From an uncultured Bacteroidales bacterium (GTDB taxonomy: Bacteria; Bacteroidota; Bacteroidia; Bacteroidales; Bacteroidaceae), in NCBI GenBank assembly GCA_902799685.1, contig CADCBO010000006.1:1-64000 (forward strand): a stretch of DNA of 64,000 nucleotides. Direction: 5' to 3'. Below, one piece after another: positions 36,969 to 46,276 of the stretch. The stretch's first letter is position 1; every line of letters begins with the position of its first letter. Made by a program: the position numbers and the translations under genes. Below the pieces are notes generated by a model. It saw only the letters and a program-made list of their open reading frames with translations, was not told where the DNA came from and searched no databases.

Positions 36969-37520
36969 ATGGAGAACGAAAAGAAGCTTTATACGCTGAT
37001 AGTTCATTCAGAGAACATAGCCGGTATCCTGAATCAGGTTACAGCCGTGTTCACACGCCGTCAGGTAAACATCGAGAGTCTGAACGTATCGGCCTCATCA
37101 ATACCGGGAGTGCACCGCTACACCATCACCGCCATGGCCGATGCCGAGACAATAGTGAAGATTGTTGACCAGATTGAAAAGAAGGTAGATGTGCTGCAGT
37201 GCCAGTATTTTACCGACGATGAGATATTCATGCAAGAGGTGGCATTATATAAGGTGGTAACCAGTGTGCTGACCGAAAATCCCGAGATGTCCGAAATCAT
37301 ACGCCGCTACGGCGCCAAGTTGATAGAGGTAAACTCAACGTTCTCCGTCATTGAGAAAACCGGACGCACTGAGGATATCACGGCCCTGAACCGTGAGCTC
37401 TCCGCCCAAGGCGGTATGCTCCAGTTCGTAAGCTCCGGCCGCGTGGCAATAACCCGCGCCCGCATTGAGCACGTAAACGAATATCTTGACAAGATGGAGG
37501 CCAGATACGGCAAGAAGTAA
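36969..37520 (+). CDS. ilvN: Acetolactate synthase, small (regulatory) subunit
   Basis: A 183-residue regulatory subunit. The N-terminal ACT domain (about 5-80, YTLIVHSENIAGILNQVTAV) senses valine. The C-terminal domain (about 85-165) is the ALS small-subunit domain that activates IlvB. The length fits the longer bacterial IlvN/IlvH type. It lies 100 bp after ilvB, the gap being mostly a hairpin repeat, and 32 bp before ilvC. In other Bacteroidales I recall an acyl-ACP thioesterase gene at this point of the operon; none is present here. Confidence 0.94.
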   Translation: MENEKKLYTLIVHSENIAGILNQVTAVFTRRQVNIESLNVSASSIPGVHRYTITAMADAETIVKIVDQIEKKVDVLQCQYFTDDEIFMQEVALYKVVTSVLTENPEMSEIIRRYGAKLIEVNSTFSVIEKTGRTEDITALNRELSAQGGMLQFVSSGRVAITRARIEHVNEYLDKMEARYGKK

Positions 37521-37552
37521 ACGAGTATTTAACAACATAAACTAACAAAACT

Positions 37553-38593
37553 ATGAAAATGAATTTCGGAGGTGTCATAGAAGAGGTTATGACACGTGAG
37601 GAGTTCCCGCTGGAGAAAGCCCGCGAGATACTCAAGAATGAGACAATCGCAGTTATCGGTTACGGCGTTCAGGGCCCGGGTCAGGCATGCAACCTGCGTG
37701 ACAATGGTTTCAACGTGATAGTGGGCCAGCGTCAGGGTAAGACCTTTGAGAAGGCTGTTGCCGACGGTTGGGTTCCCGGCAAGACCCTGTTCTCTATCGA
37801 GGAAGCAGCCCAGAAGGGTACCATCATCTGCATGCTTCTGTCCGATGCAGCCCAGATGCAGCAATGGCCCAACATCAAGCCTTATCTGACCGCAGGCAAG
37901 ACCCTCTACTTCTCACACGGATTCGCAATCACTTGGAACGACCGCACAGGCGTTGTTCCCCCCAAGGATATCGATGTAATCATGGTTGCTCCCAAGGGTT
38001 CAGGTACATCACTGCGTACCATGTTCCTTGAGGGCCGCGGCCTGAACAGCTCATATGCCATCTATCAGGATGCTTCAGGTCATGCACTTGACAAGGTGCT
38101 GGCTTTCGGTATAGGTATTGGTTCCGGTTACCTGTTCGAGACCACATTCATACGTGAGGCCACATCCGACCTTACCGGTGAGCGCGGTTCACTGATGGGT
38201 GCAATCCAGGGTCTGCTCCTGGCTCAGTATGAGGTTCTGCGTGAGAATGGCCACACTCCCAGTGAGGCATTCAACGAGACAGTCGAGGAGCTCACCCAGT
38301 CACTCATGCCTCTGTTCGCTCAGAAGGGTATGGACTGGATGTACGCAAACTGCTCAACCACAGCACAGCGCGGTGCTCTGGACTGGATGGGCCCGTTCCA
38401 CGATGCAATCAAGCCCGTTGTACAGAAGCTCTATGCAAGCGTAAAGTGCGGTCATGAGGCTCAGATCTCTATTGACAGCAACTCAAAGCCCGGCTATCGT
38501 GAAGGTCTTGAGAAAGAGCTGGCTGCCCTGCGCGACAGCGAGATGTGGCAGACAGGTGCTGTTGTACGTAAGCTCCGCCCCGAAAACAATTAA
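37553..38593 (+). CDS. ilvC: Ketol-acid reductoisomerase
   Basis: A 346-residue class I KARI. It isomerises and reduces acetolactate or acetohydroxybutyrate with NADPH and magnesium. The Rossmann motif is VIGYGVQGPGQACNLRDNG. The all-helical knotted domain has the metal-binding acidic motifs (SDLTGERGSLMGAIQG and the later ETVEEL). It is the last gene of the ilv operon. Its TAA overlaps the start of a repeat element that contains a terminator-like hairpin. Confidence 0.96.
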   Translation: MKMNFGGVIEEVMTREEFPLEKAREILKNETIAVIGYGVQGPGQACNLRDNGFNVIVGQRQGKTFEKAVADGWVPGKTLFSIEEAAQKGTIICMLLSDAAQMQQWPNIKPYLTAGKTLYFSHGFAITWNDRTGVVPPKDIDVIMVAPKGSGTSLRTMFLEGRGLNSSYAIYQDASGHALDKVLAFGIGIGSGYLFETTFIREATSDLTGERGSLMGAIQGLLLAQYEVLRENGHTPSEAFNETVEELTQSLMPLFAQKGMDWMYANCSTTAQRGALDWMGPFHDAIKPVVQKLYASVKCGHEAQISIDSNSKPGYREGLEKELAALRDSEMWQTGAVVRKLRPENN

Positions 38594-38700
38594 ATTGAGA
38601 ATTGAGAATTGAGAATTGAGAAAGCCTCGCAATTGCGAGGCTTTCTATTTTACGCAGGTGTTTGAGAATTCTCAATTCTAAATTCTCAATTCTCAATTTA
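38592..38700. repeat. AATTGAGAATTG hairpin repeat, copy C, with internal terminator
   Basis: Arms of GAGAATT units at 38594-38620 and complementary units at 38662-38699 fill the whole gap between ilvC and the convergent ppiD-like gene. The core keeps TTTTACGCAGGTG from copies A and B. Its other half is replaced by a 22-nt perfect palindrome AAGCCTCGCAATTGCGAGGC(TT) at 38622-38643, followed by TCTATTTT. That hairpin would serve as the ilv operon terminator. Confidence 0.85.
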
Positions 38701-40836
38701 TTAGAAAATCTTGTAGCGGTTGTCAATCACCTTAGCCTGATAGTAAAGCTCCTCTATCAGAGAACTTGTAATCTGGGTTGAGGAGATTGTATTCAGACGA
38801 AGCTGTTCTGCCTTGTCATCAAACTCTGCCGAGTAAGAATCCTCACTTATCTTCTCTGCCACAAATGCGCAGCTCTGACCCTTCATAGGAGCAGTAAGCT
38901 CATTCTGGCCCAGGTTGAATACGCTAGGACCGATAGTGGCCTCGTTAGAGGACAATGATGAAACATAGGCATCATTATTGAAGTTTACAAACCTTACGGT
39001 GTCAATCTTCACTCCATCAACAGACTTAAGTTGATCAATGGTCTTACCGGCCAACTGTCCCTTAAGCATATCAAACTTCTTGTTGTTGATAGCCTTTAAT
39101 GAGAGAAGAGGAGTGGCATCTGCCAGTGAACGATAGCCACGCGGATGAATCTTCTCAACTCCAACCACCAGGAGATGATCGTTAGCGCTACCCACCTCAT
39201 ATATGTGTGACACCTCACCTTCGGCAGCCTCAAAAGCCCAACGGAGAGCATCAGTTGACTTGGACAGGCCACCTATGGTATGATTGTAATTCTGGAATCC
39301 GGGATAATAAAGCAGACGGAAGTCTGAATCCTCAGCATTCTCCCTCAGCTCTTCAACAGTGGTATATTTTGTCAGGAAAGCACTGAGCTTATTGTAGTCA
39401 TTGTTGCTGGTCTCCTCACTGAACTCAACAGGACGCTTGATTACTACCGTATTATATTTGGTAAGCGGATTCTTGACATCATACACCTTAATGACAAGAT
39501 TAGCATTGGACAGCTTAAGGGCGGTAACTTCGCCTTTCTTCATGCTGTTGAGTGTATTCAGATATACGGCGTTATCACCGCTGATTGTTGCAGGCTCGTA
39601 TGAATCGGCGCCAAGCCACTGCTGAACGGCAGTCTGGCCGTAAGCGGCAGCAATCTGCTCAAAATCACCGCCTCTTTTCAGAGCATTGACTATGCTGTCA
39701 GAACGGGTAGCAATAGCAGCATCGTCATCGGCAATAACCTGCATCACGCTGAACTGTATTGAGTCATATCCTGTAACAGTACCCAGAAGCTTGAATGAAT
39801 TGTAAGAATCATCAGCAGCATTATAATATGGACCGAAAACGCCTCCTACCTTAACAGAATCGAGCCTTTCGGCAACATCCTCAGGAAGATTCCTCGCAGA
39901 ACGTGCAACCTCGCTGTAAGACTCCACGGAACCTGTGCGACGGGCAAATGCAGCATAGTCATCTACATCATCCTCCAACTGACCTACAATCTCATTCATC
40001 TCTTCAAGCTGAGCGGCGCGGTCTGCCTGGCTGGGCAGAATCTCATGGTCAATATAGACAATGTCACGGTTCTCGGCATAATTGTAGAGAGCAGGTTTGT
40101 TCTCGTCATAGACTGCCTTGAGGTCATTTGATGAAACCTTGGCATCAGCATCGGCTATTGTGGAATAGGGCAATGATGCAACCAGGACATCCGTCCTCAT
40201 GATGCGGTTGTTGAAAGAGTTCCTGGCCGAAACCGGATTTGAAACCAGTGAAGACTTGACAAGAGAAGCATACTTTGAATAGAGAAGATTGCTCTTGATA
40301 CTCTTCTCTACATAGAGCCAATAGTTATACATGCTTCTGTAATAATCATATTCCTCTACCGATACAGACTGTGTATCCAACTCCTTATAGAAAGCTATGA
40401 AATTCTTAAGGATGTCTGCGTCGAACTTGCCCTCTGCATTGCTGAATGGAGTTCTGGCAAGCAGGGGATCTGTACCACGCTCAATAACGTCCCTTACCTC
40501 GGCATCAGTAACAATAAGACCTAACTTACCGGCCTCATTGTCAAGGATACGGTTGCGGACCATAGTAGCCCAGACCTCATCCTTAAGTGAGTTCTGATCC
40601 TCTTCTGTCAGATCCTGAATCTGGTTGGCAAACTTGACCACATCGGTATAAATCTCCAGTTCGTCCTGGAAATCCATTGCTGTAATGTCCTCACCTGCAA
40701 TAGTACCCACATACTGGATACCCTGGTTGGGACGGAGAATCTTCCATGCGTCACCAAGAATAAAGGCCAGCATAGCCAGGCCGATAACGATAAGAAGCAG
40801 TGGTCCTTTGCTTCTGATTTTCTGTAATGTTGCCAT
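38701..40836 (-). CDS. PpiD/SurA-like periplasmic folding factor
   Basis: A 711-residue protein anchored by one N-terminal membrane helix (GPLLLIVIGLAMLAFILGDA). A SurA_N-like helical region (about 40-270) follows, with a weaker parvulin-like PPIC region about 340-450 and a further C-terminal domain. This is the PpiD architecture. PpiD works at the periplasmic exit of the Sec channel, helping new outer-membrane and secreted proteins fold. Isomerase activity is not certain because the parvulin motif is poorly conserved. It lies downstream of the coaX-lptC-CBS group but has its own candidate promoter. Confidence 0.85.
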   Translation of the reverse strand: MATLQKIRSKGPLLLIVIGLAMLAFILGDAWKILRPNQGIQYVGTIAGEDITAMDFQDELEIYTDVVKFANQIQDLTEEDQNSLKDEVWATMVRNRILDNEAGKLGLIVTDAEVRDVIERGTDPLLARTPFSNAEGKFDADILKNFIAFYKELDTQSVSVEEYDYYRSMYNYWLYVEKSIKSNLLYSKYASLVKSSLVSNPVSARNSFNNRIMRTDVLVASLPYSTIADADAKVSSNDLKAVYDENKPALYNYAENRDIVYIDHEILPSQADRAAQLEEMNEIVGQLEDDVDDYAAFARRTGSVESYSEVARSARNLPEDVAERLDSVKVGGVFGPYYNAADDSYNSFKLLGTVTGYDSIQFSVMQVIADDDAAIATRSDSIVNALKRGGDFEQIAAAYGQTAVQQWLGADSYEPATISGDNAVYLNTLNSMKKGEVTALKLSNANLVIKVYDVKNPLTKYNTVVIKRPVEFSEETSNNDYNKLSAFLTKYTTVEELRENAEDSDFRLLYYPGFQNYNHTIGGLSKSTDALRWAFEAAEGEVSHIYEVGSANDHLLVVGVEKIHPRGYRSLADATPLLSLKAINNKKFDMLKGQLAGKTIDQLKSVDGVKIDTVRFVNFNNDAYVSSLSSNEATIGPSVFNLGQNELTAPMKGQSCAFVAEKISEDSYSAEFDDKAEQLRLNTISSTQITSSLIEELYYQAKVIDNRYKIF

Positions 40837-40898
40837 TTTTTATTATTGTTTTTATTGTTTTACCTTGTATAATCACGCCACTGCGTGTAAAAAGCGCA

Positions 40899-40906
40899 CA
40901 AAATTA
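40899..40906 (-). promoter_or_regulatory. Candidate -7 element for the ppiD-like gene
   Basis: The minus strand reads TAATTTTG, a perfect TAnnTTTG, about 62 bp before the start. No TTTG box at 19 bp was found. Confidence 0.4.
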
Positions 40907-40980
40907 CAAAAAATGTTTTTTAATACCAATTATACACCTTATTTATTGCAATAGAGTCTGTTTTTGCGCTAAAAGCACGC

Positions 40981-42243
40981 TCAGGCATCGTTTCTGGTCA
41001 ACTCCACCAGTTCTATCTTGGTATCGCCTTTCTTAAGTATGCGCAACGAATAACCGCCCGCATCTATCTTCTCGTTGACTTTAGGGAATCCTTTTGCCCT
41101 GTTCAGAATAAGTCCTCCTATTGTCATGTATTCGTCTGATTCCGGAATGTCCAGACCGAACATCTGGTTAACCCTGTCAATCTCCATACGGCCGGACAGC
41201 AACCATCCGTCATCGGTCTTCTTGGCGATGAGGTTAGTCACATCATGCTCATCCTCTATATCACCAAGTATCTCTTCTATAATATCCTCAAGAGAGACTA
41301 TTCCCGATGTACCACCAAACTCATCCACAACCACGGCAATGCTCTTCTTGCGGGCCATAAGCTGTTTCATGAGTTTCTGTGCGGCAAGAGTCTCGGGCAC
41401 AAACGGCACTGTCTGGATATGGTCGCGCCAGTCATCCTTGTGACGGAACAGTTCGGACGAGTGTATATAACCGATGATATGGTCCATATCCTCATCATAT
41501 ACCAGTATTTTGGAGTAACCTGTCTCAATGAATCGCTCACGCAGCGCATTCCACGAAACATTTTTTTCCACGGCACATATCTCATTGCGCGGTACCATGC
41601 AGTCACGGGTCTTTACATTTGAAAAATCCAGCACGTTCTGGAATATCTGCACCTCCTGGCCTGTCTGACCGTCCTCATCGGTTCCGGACAGTCCTGACTG
41701 TACGAAATAGTCCAGGTCAACCTTGGAAAAAGCCTTGGCGGTATTCTCCTTGTCTATCCTTACTCCGAATATCCTGAGCAGGATTCTTGACAGCCACGTG
41801 ACAAAAAGCGATATGGGATAGAGAATAATGAATATCAGGAAAATAGGGAATGCCAGGATATTCAGTTTCCCGTTGGGGTTATTACGGAAAATGGTCTTGG
41901 GCACGAACTCGCCCACCACAATGACAATGGCTGTCGAAACCAGTGTTTCAACCACTATCAGCAGGAACTCATTGCCGATAAACCCTTCAGGCAGCAGCAT
42001 CTCAATGATATGGGCTATCATTGTACTGTAGAGTACAAGAGCGATATTGTTGCCCACCAGCATCGTAGATATGTAGATGTTGGGATTGCGGAAAAAACAT
42101 TCCAGTATACGGGAACTGAATGTGCGTCTCTCCAGGTCCATCTCGAACCTGAGCCTGTCGGCAGAGACAAAGGCTATCTCAAGTCCGGAAAACAGCGCCG
42201 AAAAGAATAGCGCCACAAGCATTATGACCAGCGTATGACTCAT
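40981..42243 (-). CDS. CNNM/CBS-pair membrane protein (CorC/HlyC family)
   Basis: A 420-residue protein with a DUF21/CNNM membrane domain (about 1-160, four hydrophobic stretches). A CBS-domain pair (about 200-320, including MVPRNEICAVEKN and VVDEFGGTSGIVSLEDIIEEILG) comes next. A C-terminal CorC_HlyC domain (about 330-415) ends the chain. Relatives handle magnesium/cobalt export. GldE, which supports gliding in flavobacteria, shares this layout, but nothing here ties it to gliding. It overlaps lptC by 4 bp and is the last gene of the coaX operon. Confidence 0.9.
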   Translation of the reverse strand: MSHTLVIMLVALFFSALFSGLEIAFVSADRLRFEMDLERRTFSSRILECFFRNPNIYISTMLVGNNIALVLYSTMIAHIIEMLLPEGFIGNEFLLIVVETLVSTAIVIVVGEFVPKTIFRNNPNGKLNILAFPIFLIFIILYPISLFVTWLSRILLRIFGVRIDKENTAKAFSKVDLDYFVQSGLSGTDEDGQTGQEVQIFQNVLDFSNVKTRDCMVPRNEICAVEKNVSWNALRERFIETGYSKILVYDEDMDHIIGYIHSSELFRHKDDWRDHIQTVPFVPETLAAQKLMKQLMARKKSIAVVVDEFGGTSGIVSLEDIIEEILGDIEDEHDVTNLIAKKTDDGWLLSGRMEIDRVNQMFGLDIPESDEYMTIGGLILNRAKGFPKVNEKIDAGGYSLRILKKGDTKIELVELTRNDA

Positions 42244-42830
42244 TTTGTTTCCGTTACCGGGAATACGCCTTCCGTATGGCGTATGGTATATTCGGTCAGG
42301 TTGCCGTTTGACTCGAACCCGTGACCGATGATTATCTGCTTGTCCTGCCTGATGTTGATAAGGCTGTCGGAATACATCTTGTCCCTGCGGTTGTCAACAT
42401 ACAGTTCCTGCGTATCGAATTCCTCGTTCTTTATGTTCTCGGCATGAACGTTATGTATCAGATGCCATAACTTGGTCTCATTCATGTAATAAGCCGTGTC
42501 TGCCCTCAGGGTTGATTCCGGCTGCATGAGTGAATCCAGGACCTCCAGATACACGCCCTGTTCCATACTGAAGAACGGAGGATCCATCTTGTCAAATATC
42601 TTCCACTCTTCGGCAATGACATGATAACGTATCACACCGTTCTCGGATATCAGCATGTCAACCCCCATGGTCGTCACCCACGATGTGGAATCACGGCTTG
42701 TTATAGCTGCGCCAAGCTGTTTGCCACGGTCACCACAGGAAAAGCAGAAAAACGACGAGACAACCGCCAGAATGACGGTTGCCAGGTACGTTCTATTTTT
42801 TCTCGGTTCAGAACCGATACTATATGACAT
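42240..42830 (-). CDS. lptC: LPS-export protein LptC, lipoprotein form
   Basis: A 196-residue protein with an N-terminal lipobox (VVSSFFCFSC). One LptC/OstA-type beta-jellyroll domain follows, built of repeated strands (YHVIAEEWKIFD, TLRADTAYYMNETKLWHL, EEFDTQELYVDNRRDKMYSD). LptC passes LPS from the LptBFG transporter to the periplasmic bridge. Bacteroidetes LptC is often a lipoprotein as here, rather than a membrane-helix protein. The start abuts the TPR gene stop and the end overlaps the CBS gene by 4 bp. LptD is at 61135. Confidence 0.85.
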   Translation of the reverse strand: MSYSIGSEPRKNRTYLATVILAVVSSFFCFSCGDRGKQLGAAITSRDSTSWVTTMGVDMLISENGVIRYHVIAEEWKIFDKMDPPFFSMEQGVYLEVLDSLMQPESTLRADTAYYMNETKLWHLIHNVHAENIKNEEFDTQELYVDNRRDKMYSDSLINIRQDKQIIIGHGFESNGNLTEYTIRHTEGVFPVTETK

Positions 42831-44207
42831 TTAGCGGATAGTGACTTTCTCGTTAATCCAACCCTTTACTTCTATCTGGTCACCAGCCTTATAACCCAGC
42901 ATGAAGAGGTCCTCTACCTGCGGAGTCTGATTCTTATACTGAGAGATAAGCTTGTTGGCGTCTTCGGCAACAGTCGGGTCAACCCTCTTGGCCTGCTCAA
43001 GCTTGTCCAGGACAGCGAAATAGGCACAACGGTTCAATGCCGGCTCGCTCGACCAGTCAGACTTTATTGCATAAAGCTTTGCAAGAAGGATGTATGCTTT
43101 ACCGTAGTTGGGATTGTTGGACAGACATTTCTGTACGTTTGAACGGCTGTTGTCATACTTCTCATTCAGCATGTAAAGAGTAGCCAGTGTGTAATAAGTA
43201 TCTGCCTTGCTCTTGTTGTCATCGTCAAGCTCAATAGCCTGATTGTAGTACTCTATAGCCTTATCTGTATCCTCACGCTGCCTGTAATAGAGTGAGGCAA
43301 GACTCTTTGCAGTCTGAACGCTGGGTGAAATGGCATGTGCATATTCAGCGGCCGAGAAGTATGCATCACTTGACTTGCAGTCAAATATGGTCATCAGCCT
43401 TACCACCTTGGTAAGATATTCAAGGTTGTCCTTGTTCTCCTCAATCTTGGGGCCATAGATGTTCTGCAGTGACTCGCAATCGGCAGCACCGCTGTTAACA
43501 AAGTGACCGTCGATGTTCTCCTTAACCTTTGTGGCCTGCTCAATGACCTGATCACTCTCCTGTGCTGCTATGAACTCGTCGATATAGCTTGCGCAGTCAA
43601 GATAATCCTGCAGCAAGGCCTCCCTGTACTCCTCATTGTCCTTCTTGTTGGCATAGCGCTGTGAAGAAACCTTCATAAGGTCATCCAGCACATAATACTG
43701 GGTTTTGCCTTTTCCCAAGTCAACGGCCTTCCTGAGCAGCTCATAAGCCTTAGAGGTTGAAACTTTGGGATTGTAAGAGATATAGTCGTGACCGTACTGA
43801 CCCATTACCTCTGCTTCAGTGACCTTGTTCTGGGCACGGGCATTCAGTTGGTCCAGATACTGCAGACGCTGCTCATAAACCTGCATCAGCTCTGCTGAAT
43901 ACTGAGCCTTCAGTTCCGGGTCTTTCTCTTCCTTATATAAAGCACGCAGAATCCTTATTCCGTAGGTATAGGTGTTTACCGAAGCAAGAGGAGCATGCTC
44001 AAAGACATATTTCCAACCCTGCTCGTATGCGTCCTTATAATTGTTTGTCTTTACATACTCAGAGTAAAGGCTCATATACTTGAGGCATTCCAGTCTCTCC
44101 TCAAGAGTATTGCCGTAGCGGGGATCATCCTCCGGTTTGTCCTGTGCATAAGCGCCAAACATCGTAAACAATGCAAATGCAATCAATCCGATCTTTTTCA
44201 TATCCAT
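42831..44207 (-). CDS. Periplasmic TPR-repeat protein
   Basis: A 458-residue protein with a signal peptide (IGLIAFALFTMFGAYAQ) and helical TPR repeats through most of its length. The clearest are around 300-400 (DKAIEYYNQAIELDDDNKSK, NPNYGKAYILLAKLYA). The last residues (YKAGDQIEVKGWINEKVTIR) look like a short beta tail. TPRs mediate protein contacts. Its constant place between an outer-membrane barrel and lptC suggests a role in envelope assembly, but no partner is shown by sequence. The start may be the second Met (44201). Confidence 0.75.
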   Translation of the reverse strand: MDMKKIGLIAFALFTMFGAYAQDKPEDDPRYGNTLEERLECLKYMSLYSEYVKTNNYKDAYEQGWKYVFEHAPLASVNTYTYGIRILRALYKEEKDPELKAQYSAELMQVYEQRLQYLDQLNARAQNKVTEAEVMGQYGHDYISYNPKVSTSKAYELLRKAVDLGKGKTQYYVLDDLMKVSSQRYANKKDNEEYREALLQDYLDCASYIDEFIAAQESDQVIEQATKVKENIDGHFVNSGAADCESLQNIYGPKIEENKDNLEYLTKVVRLMTIFDCKSSDAYFSAAEYAHAISPSVQTAKSLASLYYRQREDTDKAIEYYNQAIELDDDNKSKADTYYTLATLYMLNEKYDNSRSNVQKCLSNNPNYGKAYILLAKLYAIKSDWSSEPALNRCAYFAVLDKLEQAKRVDPTVAEDANKLISQYKNQTPQVEDLFMLGYKAGDQIEVKGWINEKVTIR

Positions 44208-44256
44208 AAATTTTAGTTCTCAACATTAAGATATACAAAACACATATTTGGTTAAA

Positions 44257-45522
44257 TCAATCTACCATAATCTTCATGAACCAACGCTCCATAAACGTCA
44301 CGGCAAGGTTCAGCCTGAAGTAATTTTCAGTCACCATCCATTTCTCAGAAGGCTGTACACGCACGAACTCTCCCGACACATGCAGATGCGACATGCTGTT
44401 GTAAGAAGTTGTGAAAGGTACCGATATACCTGCGCTCACGCCAAACTGCATAGGTCCCTTGCCCTTACCGGTATCAAAATAGGGCTGTGAGAAGTTAGCA
44501 CCTATCTGATATGAAGAACGCTTGAATATATTCTTGCTGTCCTCATCCGGCCTAATCATGAATCCCGCTGCAGCCGACAGTCTGTCAAGCCCTGTCTTTT
44601 GGCCGAAGAAAGAGGCTTTTGACCATGTCTGATATGAGACATCGGCCCCGATCATCATGTTTTTCCATTTATATGTAAAACCGGCGGACAACTGTTCAGG
44701 AAACGAAAACGCATCGGCTACGACAGTCGTGTCACTGCGGGAATGGGCATCCACGACCGTGGCGTTGCTCTTTGCGTTCATGGCAGGAGAGAACGTAACA
44801 CCCAGCACAAGGTCATTGCCACTTATGGGCAGAACGCCCTGAACACCCAGGTCAAGTTTAAAGGCAGACATGTCGGCCGAATATGTCTTGGTCCTGGACT
44901 GTACCAGCGATGATGAATAGGTGCTGCTTATCATATGGTTTATGTCACCCATCAGATAAGATGCGTTCAATCCCAGTAACAACCGTTTTGACGTGCGCCA
45001 GCCTAATCCTACTATCACCTGCCTTAAGCCACCGGTGCCTGAATAGCTGTTATAAGCTTTGACCTCACCGTCCTCATCCCTACGTACAAGTTCTGTACCG
45101 GAATACTCGTATCCTATGTTGGAAAACGGCAGGAAACCTACAGCCATGCCAACCTTGGGCAACAGCCTGAACTGCATGGCCATATGGTTTATCGAGGCAT
45201 TACGTGCATTGATACTTACACCATTCTCGCTGAAGTTGCCGTTCTGAAGCGCAAAGCCTAAATCGGCAACAAAAGTGAGTGTATCTATCATTGCGAATGA
45301 TGCGGGATTCTTGAAATTGAGCGTATTGGGCAAAACAAAACCGACACCTATGCCTCCCATTGATTTGGCAATGCCGGTGGACTGGTCAGACAACATGCCT
45401 AATCCATATCTTGAATAGGGAGAATTGACCCCTGTCTGCGACATGGCAGGATAACATGCAAGTAGGCCTGATAAAGAAATTACGAGAAAGGCTTTTATTT
45501 TACAAAACGCTCTTGTCATCAT
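44257..45522 (-). CDS. Outer-membrane beta-barrel protein
   Basis: A 421-residue predicted barrel counted from ATG 45522 (MMTRAFCKIKAFLVISLSG...AMSQ). The frame is open further upstream inside coaX. The mature protein begins with GVNSPYSRYGLGMLSDQSTG, typical of a Bacteroidales family related to OmpP1/FadL-type barrels, and ends with repeated amphipathic strands. Its substrate is unknown. The first 23 bp overlap the end of coaX. The TPR protein gene follows 49 bp later. Confidence 0.75.
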   Translation of the reverse strand: MMTRAFCKIKAFLVISLSGLLACYPAMSQTGVNSPYSRYGLGMLSDQSTGIAKSMGGIGVGFVLPNTLNFKNPASFAMIDTLTFVADLGFALQNGNFSENGVSINARNASINHMAMQFRLLPKVGMAVGFLPFSNIGYEYSGTELVRRDEDGEVKAYNSYSGTGGLRQVIVGLGWRTSKRLLLGLNASYLMGDINHMISSTYSSSLVQSRTKTYSADMSAFKLDLGVQGVLPISGNDLVLGVTFSPAMNAKSNATVVDAHSRSDTTVVADAFSFPEQLSAGFTYKWKNMMIGADVSYQTWSKASFFGQKTGLDRLSAAAGFMIRPDEDSKNIFKRSSYQIGANFSQPYFDTGKGKGPMQFGVSAGISVPFTTSYNSMSHLHVSGEFVRVQPSEKWMVTENYFRLNLAVTFMERWFMKIMVD

Positions 45523-46228
45523 TGTATCCAAAAATCCGGAACAATCCGTACAACACCAAGTCCGGAACTGCAAAAATAGTGCTTTTACCTCTTATATCAA
45601 AAAAATCCGCATCACCGCCGGTTAAAAAAACCAAAAGCGAAGGGTATCGGGCGCTAAGTTCATCAATATATCCCTTAACCTCATACCTGACTCCTCTCAG
45701 CACCCCGCCGCGAATGGCCGAAACCGTATCACGCCCTGACACAGGTGCCTCTCCATCGGCTGTAACAAGCGGAAGCTGACCTGTATGTTCATGCAACGAG
45801 GCAAATCTCAAGCCTATGCCTGGAGCTATATTGCCGCCCATATACACCCCGTCGGCCGACACAAGATCATACGTGATGGCCGTACCGGCATCTATCACAA
45901 GCAGGTCATTGCCCGGACGCATGGACCAAGCCCCCACAACTGCGGCCAGTCTGTCCATTCCCAATGACTGCGGCGTACCGTAAGAATTGGTTATGGGAAC
46001 GGGGGTTGACGGAGTAAGCGGCGAAAGCCCCATATGCGCCATCCAGTCAATTATGGAATCATCCAGCTTATGTACGGAACACCACATTCCGCCATGTATG
46101 TCCAATCCTTCCACCGCTTCAGCCAAAGGCTCAAGAAGAACCGGTCCCGCATAAATGTGACGCATCTCACCGCCGTCCATAACGGCAGCTTTAACCCGTG
46201 TATTCCCAAAATCAAGCAATAATATCAT
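45500..46228 (-). CDS. coaX: Type III pantothenate kinase
   Basis: A 242-residue CoaX, the first enzyme of coenzyme A synthesis in bacteria lacking CoaA. The ASKHA-fold motifs are clear: LLLDFGNTRVKAAV (phosphate loop), GMDRLAAVVGAW, the aspartate of VIDAGTAITYDLVSADG, and the GGNIAPGIGLRF stretch. I start at ATG 46228; the longer frame begins with TTG at 46240. It heads an operon with the barrel, TPR protein, lptC and CBS gene. Confidence 0.93.
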   Translation of the reverse strand: MILLLDFGNTRVKAAVMDGGEMRHIYAGPVLLEPLAEAVEGLDIHGGMWCSVHKLDDSIIDWMAHMGLSPLTPSTPVPITNSYGTPQSLGMDRLAAVVGAWSMRPGNDLLVIDAGTAITYDLVSADGVYMGGNIAPGIGLRFASLHEHTGQLPLVTADGEAPVSGRDTVSAIRGGVLRGVRYEVKGYIDELSARYPSLLVFLTGGDADFFDIRGKSTIFAVPDLVLYGLFRIFGYNDDKSVL

Positions 46229-46237
46229 AGGTGTCTG

Positions 46238-46245
46238 CAAAATTA
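46238..46245 (-). promoter_or_regulatory. Possible -7 element for coaX
   Basis: The minus strand reads TAATTTTG, matching TAnnTTTG. It lies only 10 bp before the coaX ATG, which would give a nearly leaderless transcript, so the call is weak. Confidence 0.3.
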
Positions 46246-46276
46246 CTAACTTTACACAAAATTATATCATATTGAC

